Part shown: positions 26,014-34,987 of the stretch, piece by piece
Layout of the letters: each line of letters starts with the position of its first letter
Numbering within the stretch: the stretch's first letter is position 1
Origin: Neobacillus niacini
GTDB lineage: Bacteria > Bacillota > Bacilli > Bacillales > Cytobacillaceae
Assembly: GCF_030817595.1 (NCBI RefSeq)
Contig: NZ_JAUSZN010000001.1
Coordinates: forward strand, 2,302,001-2,366,000
Length of the DNA: 64,000 bases
Direction: 5' to 3'
Notes under the pieces: generated by a model
What the model was told of the DNA's origin: nothing
Seen by the model: only the letters and a program-made list of their open reading frames with translations
Database searches by the model: none
Translations under genes and position numbers: made by a program

Positions 26014-27201
26014 TTAGGAATGAATAACATCTTTTTCTACAGCTTTATTAGAAGTTAATGCCTTTAGTATTTCTTTTGCAATTAATGAAACAACATCTAC
26101 TGAAACAGCATTTCCTGCTTGTTTATATAGTCGTCCATCAGAAAATTCTCTCCCTCTAAATTCAGTAGGTAACTCATAACCATTGCCAATTGGAAACCCT
26201 TGTAATTTAAAGGTTTCAGCTGGAGTTAATTTTCTTACACCGTCTTTTACCTTAATCAATGGCACATTGTGTCCACCAGTTCCCATATTAGCAGTTAAGG
26301 TAGGACAAACTCCATTTTTATTTTTCCTTACATACATTCCTCTTCTTACTTGGTAAAACTCGTACTCTTCGTCAATTTGTTCTGCAATATTAACCCTTTG
26401 TTCGTTTCTTTCGTTCTCATTCATACTAAGGTATTCTTCTACAGTTAAAAAATAAGATGGGTATTTTTCTTTTGTATAATAATATTTTTCGCTATTTTCC
26501 TTTGTTAAATGAAGGTCTAGAACTCTTCTTATATCTTCTTTTCTTTGTTCCTCAGTTTTCTCGAGTTTAATTTTGTCAATTTCTTCAAATAAAGTAAAGT
26601 GTTCTGCAACCTTTGAATCTAGAAATGCAACAATATATATTCTTTCACGATTTTGTGGCAAACGTGTCACATCTTTTGTATTAATTACCCTTTCTTTAAC
26701 CGTATAGCCTAAATATTCTAATTGCGCTTTTATAACCTGGTATGTTCTACCCTTATCGTGAGTTTTAAGATTTTTTACGTTTTCAAGACAAAGAACAGAA
26801 GGCTTGTCTTGTCTTTCATCTAATAATTTAATTAGATCAACGATACTCCAGAACAAATTCCCTCTTTCATCGTCAAAACCTTTTCTATTTCCAGCTATAC
26901 TGAATGCTTGACAAGGGAAACCACCTACTAAAACATCTATTCTTTGTTCCAAAATTTCTTTCTGCATTTGAATATATCTTGTTCTTTCTTCTTTATCTAC
27001 TTCACGTTCAGGTTTAACAATTTTTTCAATGTCTCCATGAAACATTTGATGGTGGAAATTATGTCTATATGTTTCAACTGCGTACTCATCAATTTCATTT
27101 GCCCATATTATATCGTACTGGTCTTCTTTAAAAGTGGCCTTTTGAAATCCCAGATCAATACCACCGACACCAGCGAATAAACTACCTACTTTATAGTTCA
27201 C
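26014..27201 (-). CDS. DNA (cytosine-5) methyltransferase
   Basis: A 395-residue C5 methyltransferase with motifs in canonical order: I GSLFAGVGGIDLGF (6-19), IV GGFPCQAFSIAG with the catalytic cysteine near residue 101, VI LENVKNL, VIII PQNRERIYIVAF, then a target-recognition region (about 210-330), IX/X near KLTPAETFKLQGFP and QAGNAVSVDV. It starts at GTG 27201 behind AAGGGAGC. It converges with the B3-type restriction gene and lies near vsr, which repairs T:G mismatches from deaminated 5-methylcytosine. Together these indicate a type II restriction-modification locus. Target sequence is not derivable. Confidence 0.95.
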   Translation of the reverse strand: MNYKVGSLFAGVGGIDLGFQKATFKEDQYDIIWANEIDEYAVETYRHNFHHQMFHGDIEKIVKPEREVDKEERTRYIQMQKEILEQRIDVLVGGFPCQAFSIAGNRKGFDDERGNLFWSIVDLIKLLDERQDKPSVLCLENVKNLKTHDKGRTYQVIKAQLEYLGYTVKERVINTKDVTRLPQNRERIYIVAFLDSKVAEHFTLFEEIDKIKLEKTEEQRKEDIRRVLDLHLTKENSEKYYYTKEKYPSYFLTVEEYLSMNENERNEQRVNIAEQIDEEYEFYQVRRGMYVRKNKNGVCPTLTANMGTGGHNVPLIKVKDGVRKLTPAETFKLQGFPIGNGYELPTEFRGREFSDGRLYKQAGNAVSVDVVSLIAKEILKALTSNKAVEKDVIHS

Positions 27202-27249
27202 ATTTTTAGCTCCCTTATCAAGATAATAGTATAGTATAGTATTATCTTA

Positions 27250-27471
27250 TCATTCTCTATTTGAAATTACAATTTGTTTTTTCAAGACCTTAAATTCCTT
27301 AATTAGTTTTCTTAATGAATCGCTTCTGTTTTTCCCCTCAAAGGATTCTATAAAGATAATGTCTTCTTCTGTTAATTGAAAGGTATATCCTTTCATTTTT
27401 AATTTATCAGGGATTTCTTTTCTACCAGAACCTTTTCTTGCTCCACCCCAACCAGTATCCAATATAATCAC
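27250..27471 (-). CDS. Small basic protein, possible ribbon-helix-helix regulator
   Basis: A 73-residue protein just upstream of the methyltransferase, same strand, 48 bases apart. It has a GWGGARKGSGRK N-terminal basic patch, then a beta-strand-like KGYTFQLTEEDIIFIESF and a helix NRSDSLRKLIKEF, an order compatible with a ribbon-helix-helix DNA-binding fold. It might act as the controller of the R-M genes. This is an inference from size, charge and position only. Confidence 0.6.
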   Translation of the reverse strand: MIILDTGWGGARKGSGRKEIPDKLKMKGYTFQLTEEDIIFIESFEGKNRSDSLRKLIKEFKVLKKQIVISNRE

Positions 27472-27735
27472 CCTTTGTTATTGTTAACGATCAATTATAG
27501 CATATTTTCATTTATTTTTTGAATTACAAAGAAGTTTTAAAAATTGGTAGTGCTTTCCCTCGGTTCGTCTTATATTAATGTTTAAATAAGTTAGATCGAC
27601 ACTAATTTTAGTATTAATATTTAGAAATACTAAAACAAAATCACTATGATTATCCGTGACACTTACAAGGTAATTTACAGGAGACTCCTATAAAGGCTTA
27701 ATGTAAGAGAAAAATCTATTTAAACGAGGGATGTT

Positions 27736-28152
27736 ATGGTTGATAACCTAACCAAAGAAGCGAGAAAAAAAAATATGAAGGCAATCCGCTCTCAGTCAAA
27801 ATTAGAAAATTTAGTATCCCGTGAACTTTGGAAAAGAGGAACTAGATTTAGGAAGAATGTAAAGACATTATTTGGGAAACCAGATATAGCTATTCAAAAA
27901 TATAAAATAGTAATTTTTATCGACTCATGTTTTTGGCACGCTTGTCCTATACATGGTAGCAGACCTAAAAGCAACCAAGAATATTGGGATAAAAAACTTA
28001 GTCGAAATAAAAAAAGAGATGATGAAGTCAATGAATATTACAAGAAAAATAAATGGCATATAAAAAGAGTATGGGAGCATGAGATTAAACAAAGTCTAGA
28101 TCAGATAATAAGTGAACTTATTGACTTTATTGAAAAAAGCAAATCAGAGTAA
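27736..28152 (+). CDS. vsr: Very short patch repair endonuclease Vsr
   Basis: A 138-residue Vsr. It nicks 5' of T in T:G mismatches that arise when 5-methylcytosine deaminates at the partner methyltransferase site. Family motifs are present: RSQSKLENLVSRELWKRG, the catalytic-aspartate strand FGKPDIAI, VIFIDSCFWHACP with zinc-ligand residues, and WDKKLSRNKKRD. Length is normal. It is divergent from the methyltransferase and small regulator. GAGGGATG precedes the ATG, and a bidirectional terminator follows. Confidence 0.95.
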   Translation: MVDNLTKEARKKNMKAIRSQSKLENLVSRELWKRGTRFRKNVKTLFGKPDIAIQKYKIVIFIDSCFWHACPIHGSRPKSNQEYWDKKLSRNKKRDDEVNEYYKKNKWHIKRVWEHEIKQSLDQIISELIDFIEKSKSE

Positions 28153-28175
28153 TAATTGTGTACTTTTAATAATAC

Positions 28176-28206
28176 AAAAAAGAGCGAAATTTGATCGCTC
28201 TTTTTT
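28176..28206. terminator. Bidirectional terminator between vsr and mcrC
   Basis: AAAAAAGAGCGA and TCGCTCTTTTTT form a stem with A and T tracts on both sides; the two genes converge here. Confidence 0.85.
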
Positions 28207-28315
28207 GTGTGATGTCTTCTTTCTATTTCAGTTTTATCACCCTCCATACAACTGTATAAATGAAGTTAAAGTGAATTTTTATATTACATTCAATATTGTA
28301 GTTTTTTACATACAT

Positions 28316-29377
28316 CTAAATTTTATTTTCTAACAACCCTAACATTTGCTCCCTTATTTTTCCCCAATCTTGATTCAAATTAATCGTATAAATTCTTATT
28401 GTAGTATCTATTATTTTATTACCTACCTGAATAGGTAACGAATATGTTTCATCGATCGAAGTTCCATTAGTTGGATATACCAAAATACCCCGTGTGCTTA
28501 TCGTATCATGACTGTGGTTCAAATAGGAGTAAAGTTGGTATAAGTGGCTACTCCTTATTTTCCTTACATCAAAGTAATCAATTAATGTTTTCGAATAATA
28601 TTTGGCATCGATTATAATCTTCTGTTTTTGATCTTTACTAAACAATGAAATATCAGTATTCATCTCTGGAACTAGATTTTGGTTTCCAATGCCAAGATTC
28701 CATTTAAGCTTTTCAACGCGAGATTGAAAAGCATTTTGTTCGTATTTAAAAAAATTCAATATGAACTTTTCAAAAATTATCTGCATTTTCTTTTCATCAT
28801 TTAATATTTCGAACAAATTTAATTCACCATCATGCTCTGACACGTTTTGTAATTCATAAATAAGACGTGCTAAGAGTAACATTGTACGATAATAAAAATT
28901 ATTTCTATTTAGCAGAACACTGATAAAATGTTTACGTTGTATCTTTATGGTCTCCACTTTTGAAAGTCCATACAATAGTGAGCGAATATTTATTTTATAA
29001 TTTTGGGGTAACTGACTTATGCCTATTAAATTTACAAGTGTTGTTTTTAATAACTGATTCAGCAAGTTATTTTCATCAAACTCATCTATTTCACAAGTCA
29101 AATACGACTTACTATTCATAATTTGTTGCATAGATTGATTAAATAGAACTTTTCCCCTTAACTGACTAGTCTCTTCTTCAATACTTCGATAACTCTTATA
29201 TAAGTCTCTTTTAATAATTTGATCCGCTTCTTGAATAAATAGTTTGGCAATAACGATTAAATTGGGCAAATCCTTATCAGCACTATTAATTGCTCGTACC
29301 AACTCTGGCATTTCATTTGCATAGCATAAAATACAGAATAGATTTCGGATTGGGACTTTATATTTCGAATCGTCCAT
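28316..29377 (-). CDS. mcrC: McrC-family 5-methylcytosine restriction subunit
   Basis: A 353-residue McrC-like protein, the nuclease partner of McrB. The N-terminal VPIRNLFCILCYA resembles the IPIRNLYYLLCYAW start of McrC. The C-terminal part has a PD-(D/E)XK core: NTDISLF, then KIIIDAKYYSK with the D-x-K spacing, then HLYQLYSYL. The start overlaps the end of mcrB by 20 bases, typical of the operon. McrBC translocates and cleaves DNA bearing methylcytosine in a two-site context. The complex is cytoplasmic. Confidence 0.9.
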   Translation of the reverse strand: MDDSKYKVPIRNLFCILCYANEMPELVRAINSADKDLPNLIVIAKLFIQEADQIIKRDLYKSYRSIEEETSQLRGKVLFNQSMQQIMNSKSYLTCEIDEFDENNLLNQLLKTTLVNLIGISQLPQNYKINIRSLLYGLSKVETIKIQRKHFISVLLNRNNFYYRTMLLLARLIYELQNVSEHDGELNLFEILNDEKKMQIIFEKFILNFFKYEQNAFQSRVEKLKWNLGIGNQNLVPEMNTDISLFSKDQKQKIIIDAKYYSKTLIDYFDVRKIRSSHLYQLYSYLNHSHDTISTRGILVYPTNGTSIDETYSLPIQVGNKIIDTTIRIYTINLNQDWGKIREQMLGLLENKI

Positions 29378-30647
29378 TTGTTAGCACCTCAATAAGTTCT
29401 TTGCACTTTATTTCATCATCGAAATAATACTCTTCAATTAAAGGAACTAATTCATACTCAACTATATTATTATACCAATTACTTATTTCATGAACTCCCT
29501 TTACATTTGTAAAATAGGCATGTCCAATTTCAAACCCTTTTCCTAATCGAAAATCATTTCTAATTTCTTGATTAACTTTATTAATATTATGGACGATCAT
29601 ATTAACAAATTGTTCGCTAATTCCCTTATTGGATAAAAAAGTTACAAATTTATCTAGTGCTTCCCCATTAAATGCAGGTTCAATGTGAACAAAAGAAAAT
29701 CGTCTTCTAAGGGCAAAGTCTAAATTTGCCAATGATCTATCTGCAGTGTTCATAGTGCCAATAAAATATATATTTCCAGGTACAGTAAACTCTTCTTTTG
29801 AATAAGCGAGTCTAATCTTCTTCCCTCGTTTGTCATTTTCGATAAGCATAAAAAGTTCACCGAAAATTTTAGATAAGTTTCCACGATTAATTTCATCGAT
29901 TATCACGAAATAATCTCTTTCAGCATTTTGTAAAGCATCTTCTACAAATTGTTTAAATAAACCATCCTGCAATTCAAATTTCCCCTCTTTATTGGGACGA
30001 TAACCTTCAATAAAATCCTCATAAGAAAAGGATTGGTGAAACTGCACCAGTAAAAGTTGTTTTTCTGTTACATTAAAAGTATTTTTTATTAATTTTTCTG
30101 CTATATATGTTTTACCTACTCCCGGAGAACCCTGAAGGATAATGTTTTTTTTATATTTTAGTAATTCAATGATTTTATATTGCATTTCACCACTAATAAA
30201 GATGTCATCTAATTTTTGTAACTCTTCTTCTTTTTCTACTACTTGTATCTCTTCCTCATTTTCTTTAATATTAGGCAGTTGGTTTTTATTTCCGGAGTTT
30301 AACAAAGTTTCTAGGTTATTATACTTTATTGGATTTCCTTTACCCTTATGGAATTTGCTTACGTCAAGGTTAATAAGCTTATTACGGATCTCGTCTGATG
30401 CGAGCCTACCTATAAGAATAAATCTTGCCTCTTTCCCCTCATTTTGGTCAGGCTCATGACCATGTAGTTCATAAACTTCTTTAATATTATTTTGGTACAC
30501 TGCACAAAAATATTTTAAATTCCCCTCTTCTAATTTGTCTAGGCTAATTACCCAGCTTATACTTGTTGCTTTATATAGTTCTTCAGCAGACATTCCTTCA
30601 ACATATGATTTATTGATTTTAATTAAAATCGTATCTTCAATAGTCAC
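29358..30647 (-). CDS. mcrB: McrB-family GTPase/AAA+ restriction subunit
   Basis: A 429-residue protein. The C-terminal AAA+ motor has Walker A GSPGVGKT (173-180), YFVIIDEINRGNLSKIFGE as Walker B region, and GTMNTADRSLANLDFALRRRF, a strong McrB signature. The N-terminal domain (about 1-110) would recognise modified DNA; it includes FILIGRLAS and differs from E. coli McrB. A glutamate-rich linker spans about 126-150. It begins at GTG 30647 behind GGAGG and overlaps mcrC. Modified-cytosine dependence is inferred from the family; specificity is unknown. Confidence 0.92.
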   Translation of the reverse strand: MTIEDTILIKINKSYVEGMSAEELYKATSISWVISLDKLEEGNLKYFCAVYQNNIKEVYELHGHEPDQNEGKEARFILIGRLASDEIRNKLINLDVSKFHKGKGNPIKYNNLETLLNSGNKNQLPNIKENEEEIQVVEKEEELQKLDDIFISGEMQYKIIELLKYKKNIILQGSPGVGKTYIAEKLIKNTFNVTEKQLLLVQFHQSFSYEDFIEGYRPNKEGKFELQDGLFKQFVEDALQNAERDYFVIIDEINRGNLSKIFGELFMLIENDKRGKKIRLAYSKEEFTVPGNIYFIGTMNTADRSLANLDFALRRRFSFVHIEPAFNGEALDKFVTFLSNKGISEQFVNMIVHNINKVNQEIRNDFRLGKGFEIGHAYFTNVKGVHEISNWYNNIVEYELVPLIEEYYFDDEIKCKELIEVLTNGRFEI

Positions 30648-31048
30648 TTTTTAACCTCCATAATCATTTTTTGGAGTTCTTTATTTTTACGAACTTTTAG
30701 TTAGTGTCCGAGTGATAAACCCAATATATCTCTTTATATCACACAATGTAAGAAAAATTATCGAGAAGTTACGTAATAAATCTGAATAATATTGTGGGGA
30801 TTGGTCAGCTCAAAGTTTTACTGAGTATCAAAATAGTATTACTGGTGAAAAGTACCCCTAAGTTTAGTTAGGTACTTACCATACTCAGGAAATACTGTCC
30901 CATATTAACAAGTAAAATAGGTGGCTATTCCTATAGATTCATTACTAGCAAAAGTAAAGTTATTTAAAAAGAAGTGTAGGTATTTATACCGACACTTCTT
31001 TTGTTGTTTTCATTTTCACATAACCAAGGAGATCCTTTACCAATTTTT
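30648..31048. other. Intergenic region upstream of mcrB with ORF remnant
   Basis: No intact gene. On the plus strand 30745-30861 one frame with a single TAA reads NVRKIIEKLRNKSE and then GDWSAQSFTEYQNSITGEK, possibly a decayed ORF. A terminator-like hairpin is at 30968-31003. Confidence 0.4.
30968..31003 (+). terminator. Terminator-like hairpin
   Basis: AAGAAGTGT(A)GGTAT and ATACCGACACTTCTT pair into a long stem followed by TT. No intact gene feeds it from the plus side; it could also serve minus transcription from the resolvase region. Confidence 0.55.
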
Positions 31049-31246
31049 CTATTGTAACGTTATCTTCATCTTCACATTTGGCTCTAATACTTCAGTTTTA
31101 TATGAAGCCTTCACACCTTTTAAAGTTTCTTCAACATAGTAAGCAATTTCATCAACATAAAGTTCTTCATTCCTCTCAATGACTACTTCACCTTCAGATT
31201 GTAGTGTGATTAACGCCTTTCCAACTTCCCCCAATATTCCGTTCAT
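31049..31246 (-). CDS. Small hypothetical protein
   Basis: A 65-residue acidic protein (MNGILGEVGKALITLQSEGE and onward) with two helical segments and a beta-like tail KMKITLQ. I do not recognise it. It lies 69 bases from the resolvase gene on the same strand, preceded by GGAAG. Its compact, non-repetitive composition supports coding, but evidence is modest. Confidence 0.5.
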   Translation of the reverse strand: MNGILGEVGKALITLQSEGEVVIERNEELYVDEIAYYVEETLKGVKASYKTEVLEPNVKMKITLQ

Positions 31247-31315
31247 TGTAAACTTCCTTTCTACGTTTAATATTTTAATTTCAAAAAAGCACTACCCTCG
31301 GTAATGGTAACATGA

Positions 31316-31906
31316 CTACTCTTGAATTTTTTTCAATTCTGCATAGATTGTCGATCTTGGCACACCTGTTATTTTTGAAATATCATTTACACTCATTTCG
31401 TTTGTTTTCCTGTCATCATATAACTTTAATGCCTTTTGAATTGCCTTTTTGTCTTGTGCCGGTCGCCCCATGTGCTTCCCTTGCTTTTTGGCTCTCGCTC
31501 TACCTTCTTCAGTACGTTCTACAATTATATCTCTTTCAAATTGTGCAAATGAACCCAGGATATTAAATAGTAAATTTTGAAGTGAATTATTATTTTTATC
31601 GGCATTAAACTCCATATTCTCTTTTAGAAAACGGATATTGACACCTTTGTCATTTAGTTCTTTGACTATCTTGTTTAGGTCGATTATGGAACGTGCTAGC
31701 CGGTCAATCTTTGTTACTACTAGTGTATCACCATTTTCCAAAAATTCTATAACCTCTTTTAGCTCATTTCTTTTTATTGTGCTTGTTCCTGTTACCTTTT
31801 CAAAGAATATCTTTTTGCAACCTGCTTCTTTTAATAATTGCTTTTGTGTTTCTAATCCGTTCTCCTGGCCGATCGTTGAAACTCTAGCGTAACCAATCAA
31901 TGCCAT
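31316..31906 (-). CDS. Serine recombinase, resolvase/invertase family
   Basis: A 196-residue small serine recombinase of Tn3/Hin type. The N-terminal catalytic domain begins MALIGYARVSTIGQENGLETQ with the nucleophilic serine near residue 9. It continues with VTKIDRLARSIIDL and SLQNLLFNILGSFAQFERDII, and a C-terminal helix-turn-helix (MSVNDISKITGVPRSTIYAEL). The ATG at 31906 has AAAGGAATGG upstream at better spacing than an ATG three codons earlier. It could resolve island or plasmid multimers or invert a segment. It is the second recombinase of the island. Confidence 0.93.
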   Translation of the reverse strand: MALIGYARVSTIGQENGLETQKQLLKEAGCKKIFFEKVTGTSTIKRNELKEVIEFLENGDTLVVTKIDRLARSIIDLNKIVKELNDKGVNIRFLKENMEFNADKNNNSLQNLLFNILGSFAQFERDIIVERTEEGRARAKKQGKHMGRPAQDKKAIQKALKLYDDRKTNEMSVNDISKITGVPRSTIYAELKKIQE

Positions 31907-32191
31907 TCTAACCATTCCTTTTCGTCTAAAAGTTTATTATCTTTTATACTTCTATTTTAAACTATCTTCTAGACAAAAGCAACACCTTTTTAGACTAACT
32001 TTTATACATTTTTAGCATGGTGTTCAAAAGTTGAAACTTTTAGACAATTTAACTCATTACACTGATTTACCAAATTATTCGAATACCATTAAAAACGACA
32101 AAAATAATAGTTTTTAGTGCCATTAACGGTATAATTTTACAAACAAAAAAGGATGAATAATTTCTTATACATCCTTTTTCCAAAGATCATC

Positions 32192-32899
32192 CTATTCTGG
32201 CATGCTTACCTGAATTTTGTTATATTGGGATTCAAGTTCCGTTGAAAGGGTATTTATTTCCCTTGTATAAGTAATATAAGACCCAGAAGGAGATACCGCC
32301 AACCCTAGAAGCTTTTCATATGAAGTATAGTAATTTAAAAAATCCTCATAAATGCCCTTATACTTTTCTGGAGGATTATTTAACCCTTTAACAGTGTATG
32401 CTATATCACTTTGTGCTTTTGAAATATTATCAAGTGTTCCTGCACCTTCCCAAACTCCTTTTACAACTAATAAAGCAGTATTAAAGTCACCTTTCGCAAT
32501 ATATTTCCCTCTAAAATTGGATTTAAGTTTATTCGAAGGTGCACCTGCTGTAAAGGATGATTCCTCAACGCCTAGATACTTTGCCAATCCACTTATATAT
32601 AAATCATGCTCTATTGTTTCATTCCAAACCTCCGAATACATAGAAGATATTTTCAGTAAATTACCATTTAGCCTCTTTATGTTTTCGGTCGTATCATTCA
32701 TGATTTTAATGTATTTTTCTTCTTGCTTTTTTACTTTTTCTGCATGTTCTTTCGCTTTTACTTCTAAATTGTGTTCTCTTACGAAATATCCACCAATCCC
32801 TAATCCTATTATAAAAATCGCCAAAATAATAAGGAATTTTTTTGACTTAAAGAAGGTGGCTTTTGCTTTTTGTTCATTGTTTAACTCTAAATTATCCAA
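32192..32899 (-). CDS. Membrane-anchored hypothetical protein
   Basis: A 235-residue protein with a short cytoplasmic N-terminus, one membrane helix at about 23-41 (FLIILAIFIIGLGIGGYFV) and a predominantly helical extracytoplasmic domain. A lysine/glutamate-rich coiled-coil stretch (about 48-75) follows the helix. No catalytic motif is recognised. It starts at TTG 32899 behind AAGGGGG. It stands alone between the resolvase and the DUF1643 gene; the role in the island is unknown. Confidence 0.75.
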   Translation of the reverse strand: MDNLELNNEQKAKATFFKSKKFLIILAIFIIGLGIGGYFVREHNLEVKAKEHAEKVKKQEEKYIKIMNDTTENIKRLNGNLLKISSMYSEVWNETIEHDLYISGLAKYLGVEESSFTAGAPSNKLKSNFRGKYIAKGDFNTALLVVKGVWEGAGTLDNISKAQSDIAYTVKGLNNPPEKYKGIYEDFLNYYTSYEKLLGLAVSPSGSYITYTREINTLSTELESQYNKIQVSMPE

Positions 32900-33209
32900 C
32901 TAATTTCCCCCTTAATTTCATATCTATATATATCCTAAGAATAACATATATAGGAATTTATGTTCATAATTTTCCCAAAAATCCTCACTTTTTAATCAAA
33001 TATTCACACGTTAAAATCATGTCAATTGACAGGTTTTTATTAATATTCGTACGGTGCAAAAATTTAACAATCTTGTGTGGATGCAACACATTTTATTTCC
33101 TGTATAAAAATCAAATTTTATTCAGTATTATTAAATGTTAAAAAAAAACCACATTCTTGTTATATCTATCCATTTTTCTGTTATTATTTTACTGAGGTGG
33201 TGATTTTGA
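32900..33209. other. Divergent intergenic region with repeated block
   Basis: About 310 bases. The part from 32998 to 33110 (TTCACACGTTAAAATCATGTC and onward) resembles 19488-19590. A plus-strand purine-rich site GAGGTGGTG at 33193 serves the DUF1643 gene. Confidence 0.45.
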
Positions 33210-33851
33210 ATGGTTTACTATAACGCTGAATACGTCAAAAGAATTATAGATTGCCAACATGAAACACTAACAGATAGCATTCAAGCGAGATATTTTCTTA
33301 GTATTGAACTTAAAAACGCTTCCAATAAAATAGCTACTTTCATAATGATGAATCCTAGTAAAGCTGATCAAAATATCTCTGATATAACCGTAAATAAGCT
33401 AATTAAATTTGCTTTTACCAAGGGAAGAGGAAACATAGGTATAATTCAAATTGTGAACTTATTCCCTTTTTATGAAACAAACTCACCTAATTTACAAGCG
33501 ATTATTAATCGAGTCCAAAACAACAATACTTTAAACCTCGAAGACATTATAAGTAACAATAACAATATTATTTTTAAAAGTCTTGAAGAAAGTAAATGGA
33601 CTATACTTGCTTGGGGTGACCCCTCAGAAAATATTGATATAGACCTACATCAAACACAATGTAGATCTATAATAAAACACATAAAAAATATTGATAATTC
33701 AAATATTTATGTAATAAAAACCCATTATAAGAATATATTAACGAACAATGGATACCCTAGGCATCCCTCTAGACCAGCTTTGAATGGTTTTAAAAAGTGC
33801 AAAATCAATAAAGACAATAATATTGTTATTGGAGAAAAAATTAGGCATTAA
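33210..33851 (+). CDS. DUF1643 domain protein
   Basis: A 213-residue protein of the DUF1643 family, recognised by the core FIMMNPSKADQNISDITVNKLIKF (about 46-70), GIIQIVNLFPFYETNSP, and a later AWGDPSE segment. The family occurs in phages, plasmids and islands; its biochemical role is not established. The start is supported by GAGGTGGTGATTTT. Its stop codon overlaps the end of the converging treble-clef nuclease gene by four bases, so the two transcripts interfere or share a boundary. Confidence 0.85.
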   Translation: MVYYNAEYVKRIIDCQHETLTDSIQARYFLSIELKNASNKIATFIMMNPSKADQNISDITVNKLIKFAFTKGRGNIGIIQIVNLFPFYETNSPNLQAIINRVQNNNTLNLEDIISNNNNIIFKSLEESKWTILAWGDPSENIDIDLHQTQCRSIIKHIKNIDNSNIYVIKTHYKNILTNNGYPRHPSRPALNGFKKCKINKDNNIVIGEKIRH

Positions 33852-34987
33852 CCAATGCCTAATTCTTTTTCAAGGATTTGTTGAATTTGTTCGTATTGCG
33901 TATATTTAATACGAATTAGTTGAATGTTATTTTCTTTACAGTAGTTGTTTTTTATTTGATCTCGAAATTGAGTTTCTTTGAATGCCTTTTCATCACCAAA
34001 TGTATTTTTAAAATGTTGCTCTCCATCGTATTCAATTAACACCATTTTATTATTAACAGTGATTTGAAAGTCAAATGGTAAAGGGAGTATGTTTCTACAA
34101 TTTTCTAATCTGTATTCTGCTTTATAATCGAGATTATTAGACTCCAAAAATTTCCTAACCCTCTTCGCTCCTTTACTATCACCTAGGCGACTACATACAG
34201 GACATCTTGCTTCACTACTTAGAAAGTCATTTGGTCTTGGACTCCAAACGTATCCACATTCATTATGAATCATTTCTATATTGCCTAATGCTCTATCATA
34301 TTCCCCTAGTACAGTATATTCATTGCCAACTATTTCAAATACCTCTCTCTTGAACTCATCTATAGTTTTCAGGTGTTTTCCAAAGCAGTTGTCACATCTT
34401 GATCCTCTTAGAAAATTGTTTGGTGTAGGAAACCAAGTCTCCCCACATATATTGTGTATGATTTCAATTTCAGATTTATTAGTTTGATAAGTACCAATTA
34501 CAGTGTATTCATCACCGACTAATTCACAAACCTCTTTGATGAAGTCTTCATGAGTCTTCCTCTGCTTTTCACCCATTTCTTTGAGAGAACATTTCTTACA
34601 TCTTGTACCACGGAGAAAAGAACCTGCTTGTAAAGTGATCGATTTTCCACATTTATGATGAACAAGAGTTATAGGAGACCTCTCGTTTATATATATAGAA
34701 ACTACAGTATATTCGTATCCAACTTGTTCAAAAACCTCTTTAACATATTGTTCATGACTTTTTAACTTATCCTTATTTCTCCTCAGTTCAAAGCACTTAG
34801 GACATCTTCTTCCCTTTAAAAAATGATTTGGAGAAACTGGATATTCGTGATAATCGCATGACTCACTGTTATGTCTCATCATCAATTTTTCGGATGATAT
34901 AACATATCTCCCTATTACTGTGTATTGATTTCCAACCAACTCTTTAACTCTATCTATAAATTGTTCATGAGTTCTTATTCTAGCCAT
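33848..34987 (-). CDS. Four treble-clef zinc finger repeats plus C-terminal nuclease-like domain
   Basis: A 379-residue protein built from four tandem units of about 68 residues, each reading roughly HEQFIKEVxELVGxEYTV, then H..CG, then NFLRGxRCxxC. The CxxC pairs are at 62-65, 130-133, 198-201 and 262-265, and each unit looks like a treble-clef zinc finger. Residues about 270-379 form a Vsr/PD-(D/E)XK-like nuclease: LPLPFDFQI, LIEYDGEQHF (318-326), then RDQIKNNYCKENNIQLIRI. Repeat fingers would give sequence-specific DNA binding. AAGGAGG precedes the ATG. Homing-type or antiphage cleavage is inferred. Confidence 0.8.
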   Translation of the reverse strand: MARIRTHEQFIDRVKELVGNQYTVIGRYVISSEKLMMRHNSESCDYHEYPVSPNHFLKGRRCPKCFELRRNKDKLKSHEQYVKEVFEQVGYEYTVVSIYINERSPITLVHHKCGKSITLQAGSFLRGTRCKKCSLKEMGEKQRKTHEDFIKEVCELVGDEYTVIGTYQTNKSEIEIIHNICGETWFPTPNNFLRGSRCDNCFGKHLKTIDEFKREVFEIVGNEYTVLGEYDRALGNIEMIHNECGYVWSPRPNDFLSSEARCPVCSRLGDSKGAKRVRKFLESNNLDYKAEYRLENCRNILPLPFDFQITVNNKMVLIEYDGEQHFKNTFGDEKAFKETQFRDQIKNNYCKENNIQLIRIKYTQYEQIQQILEKELGIG

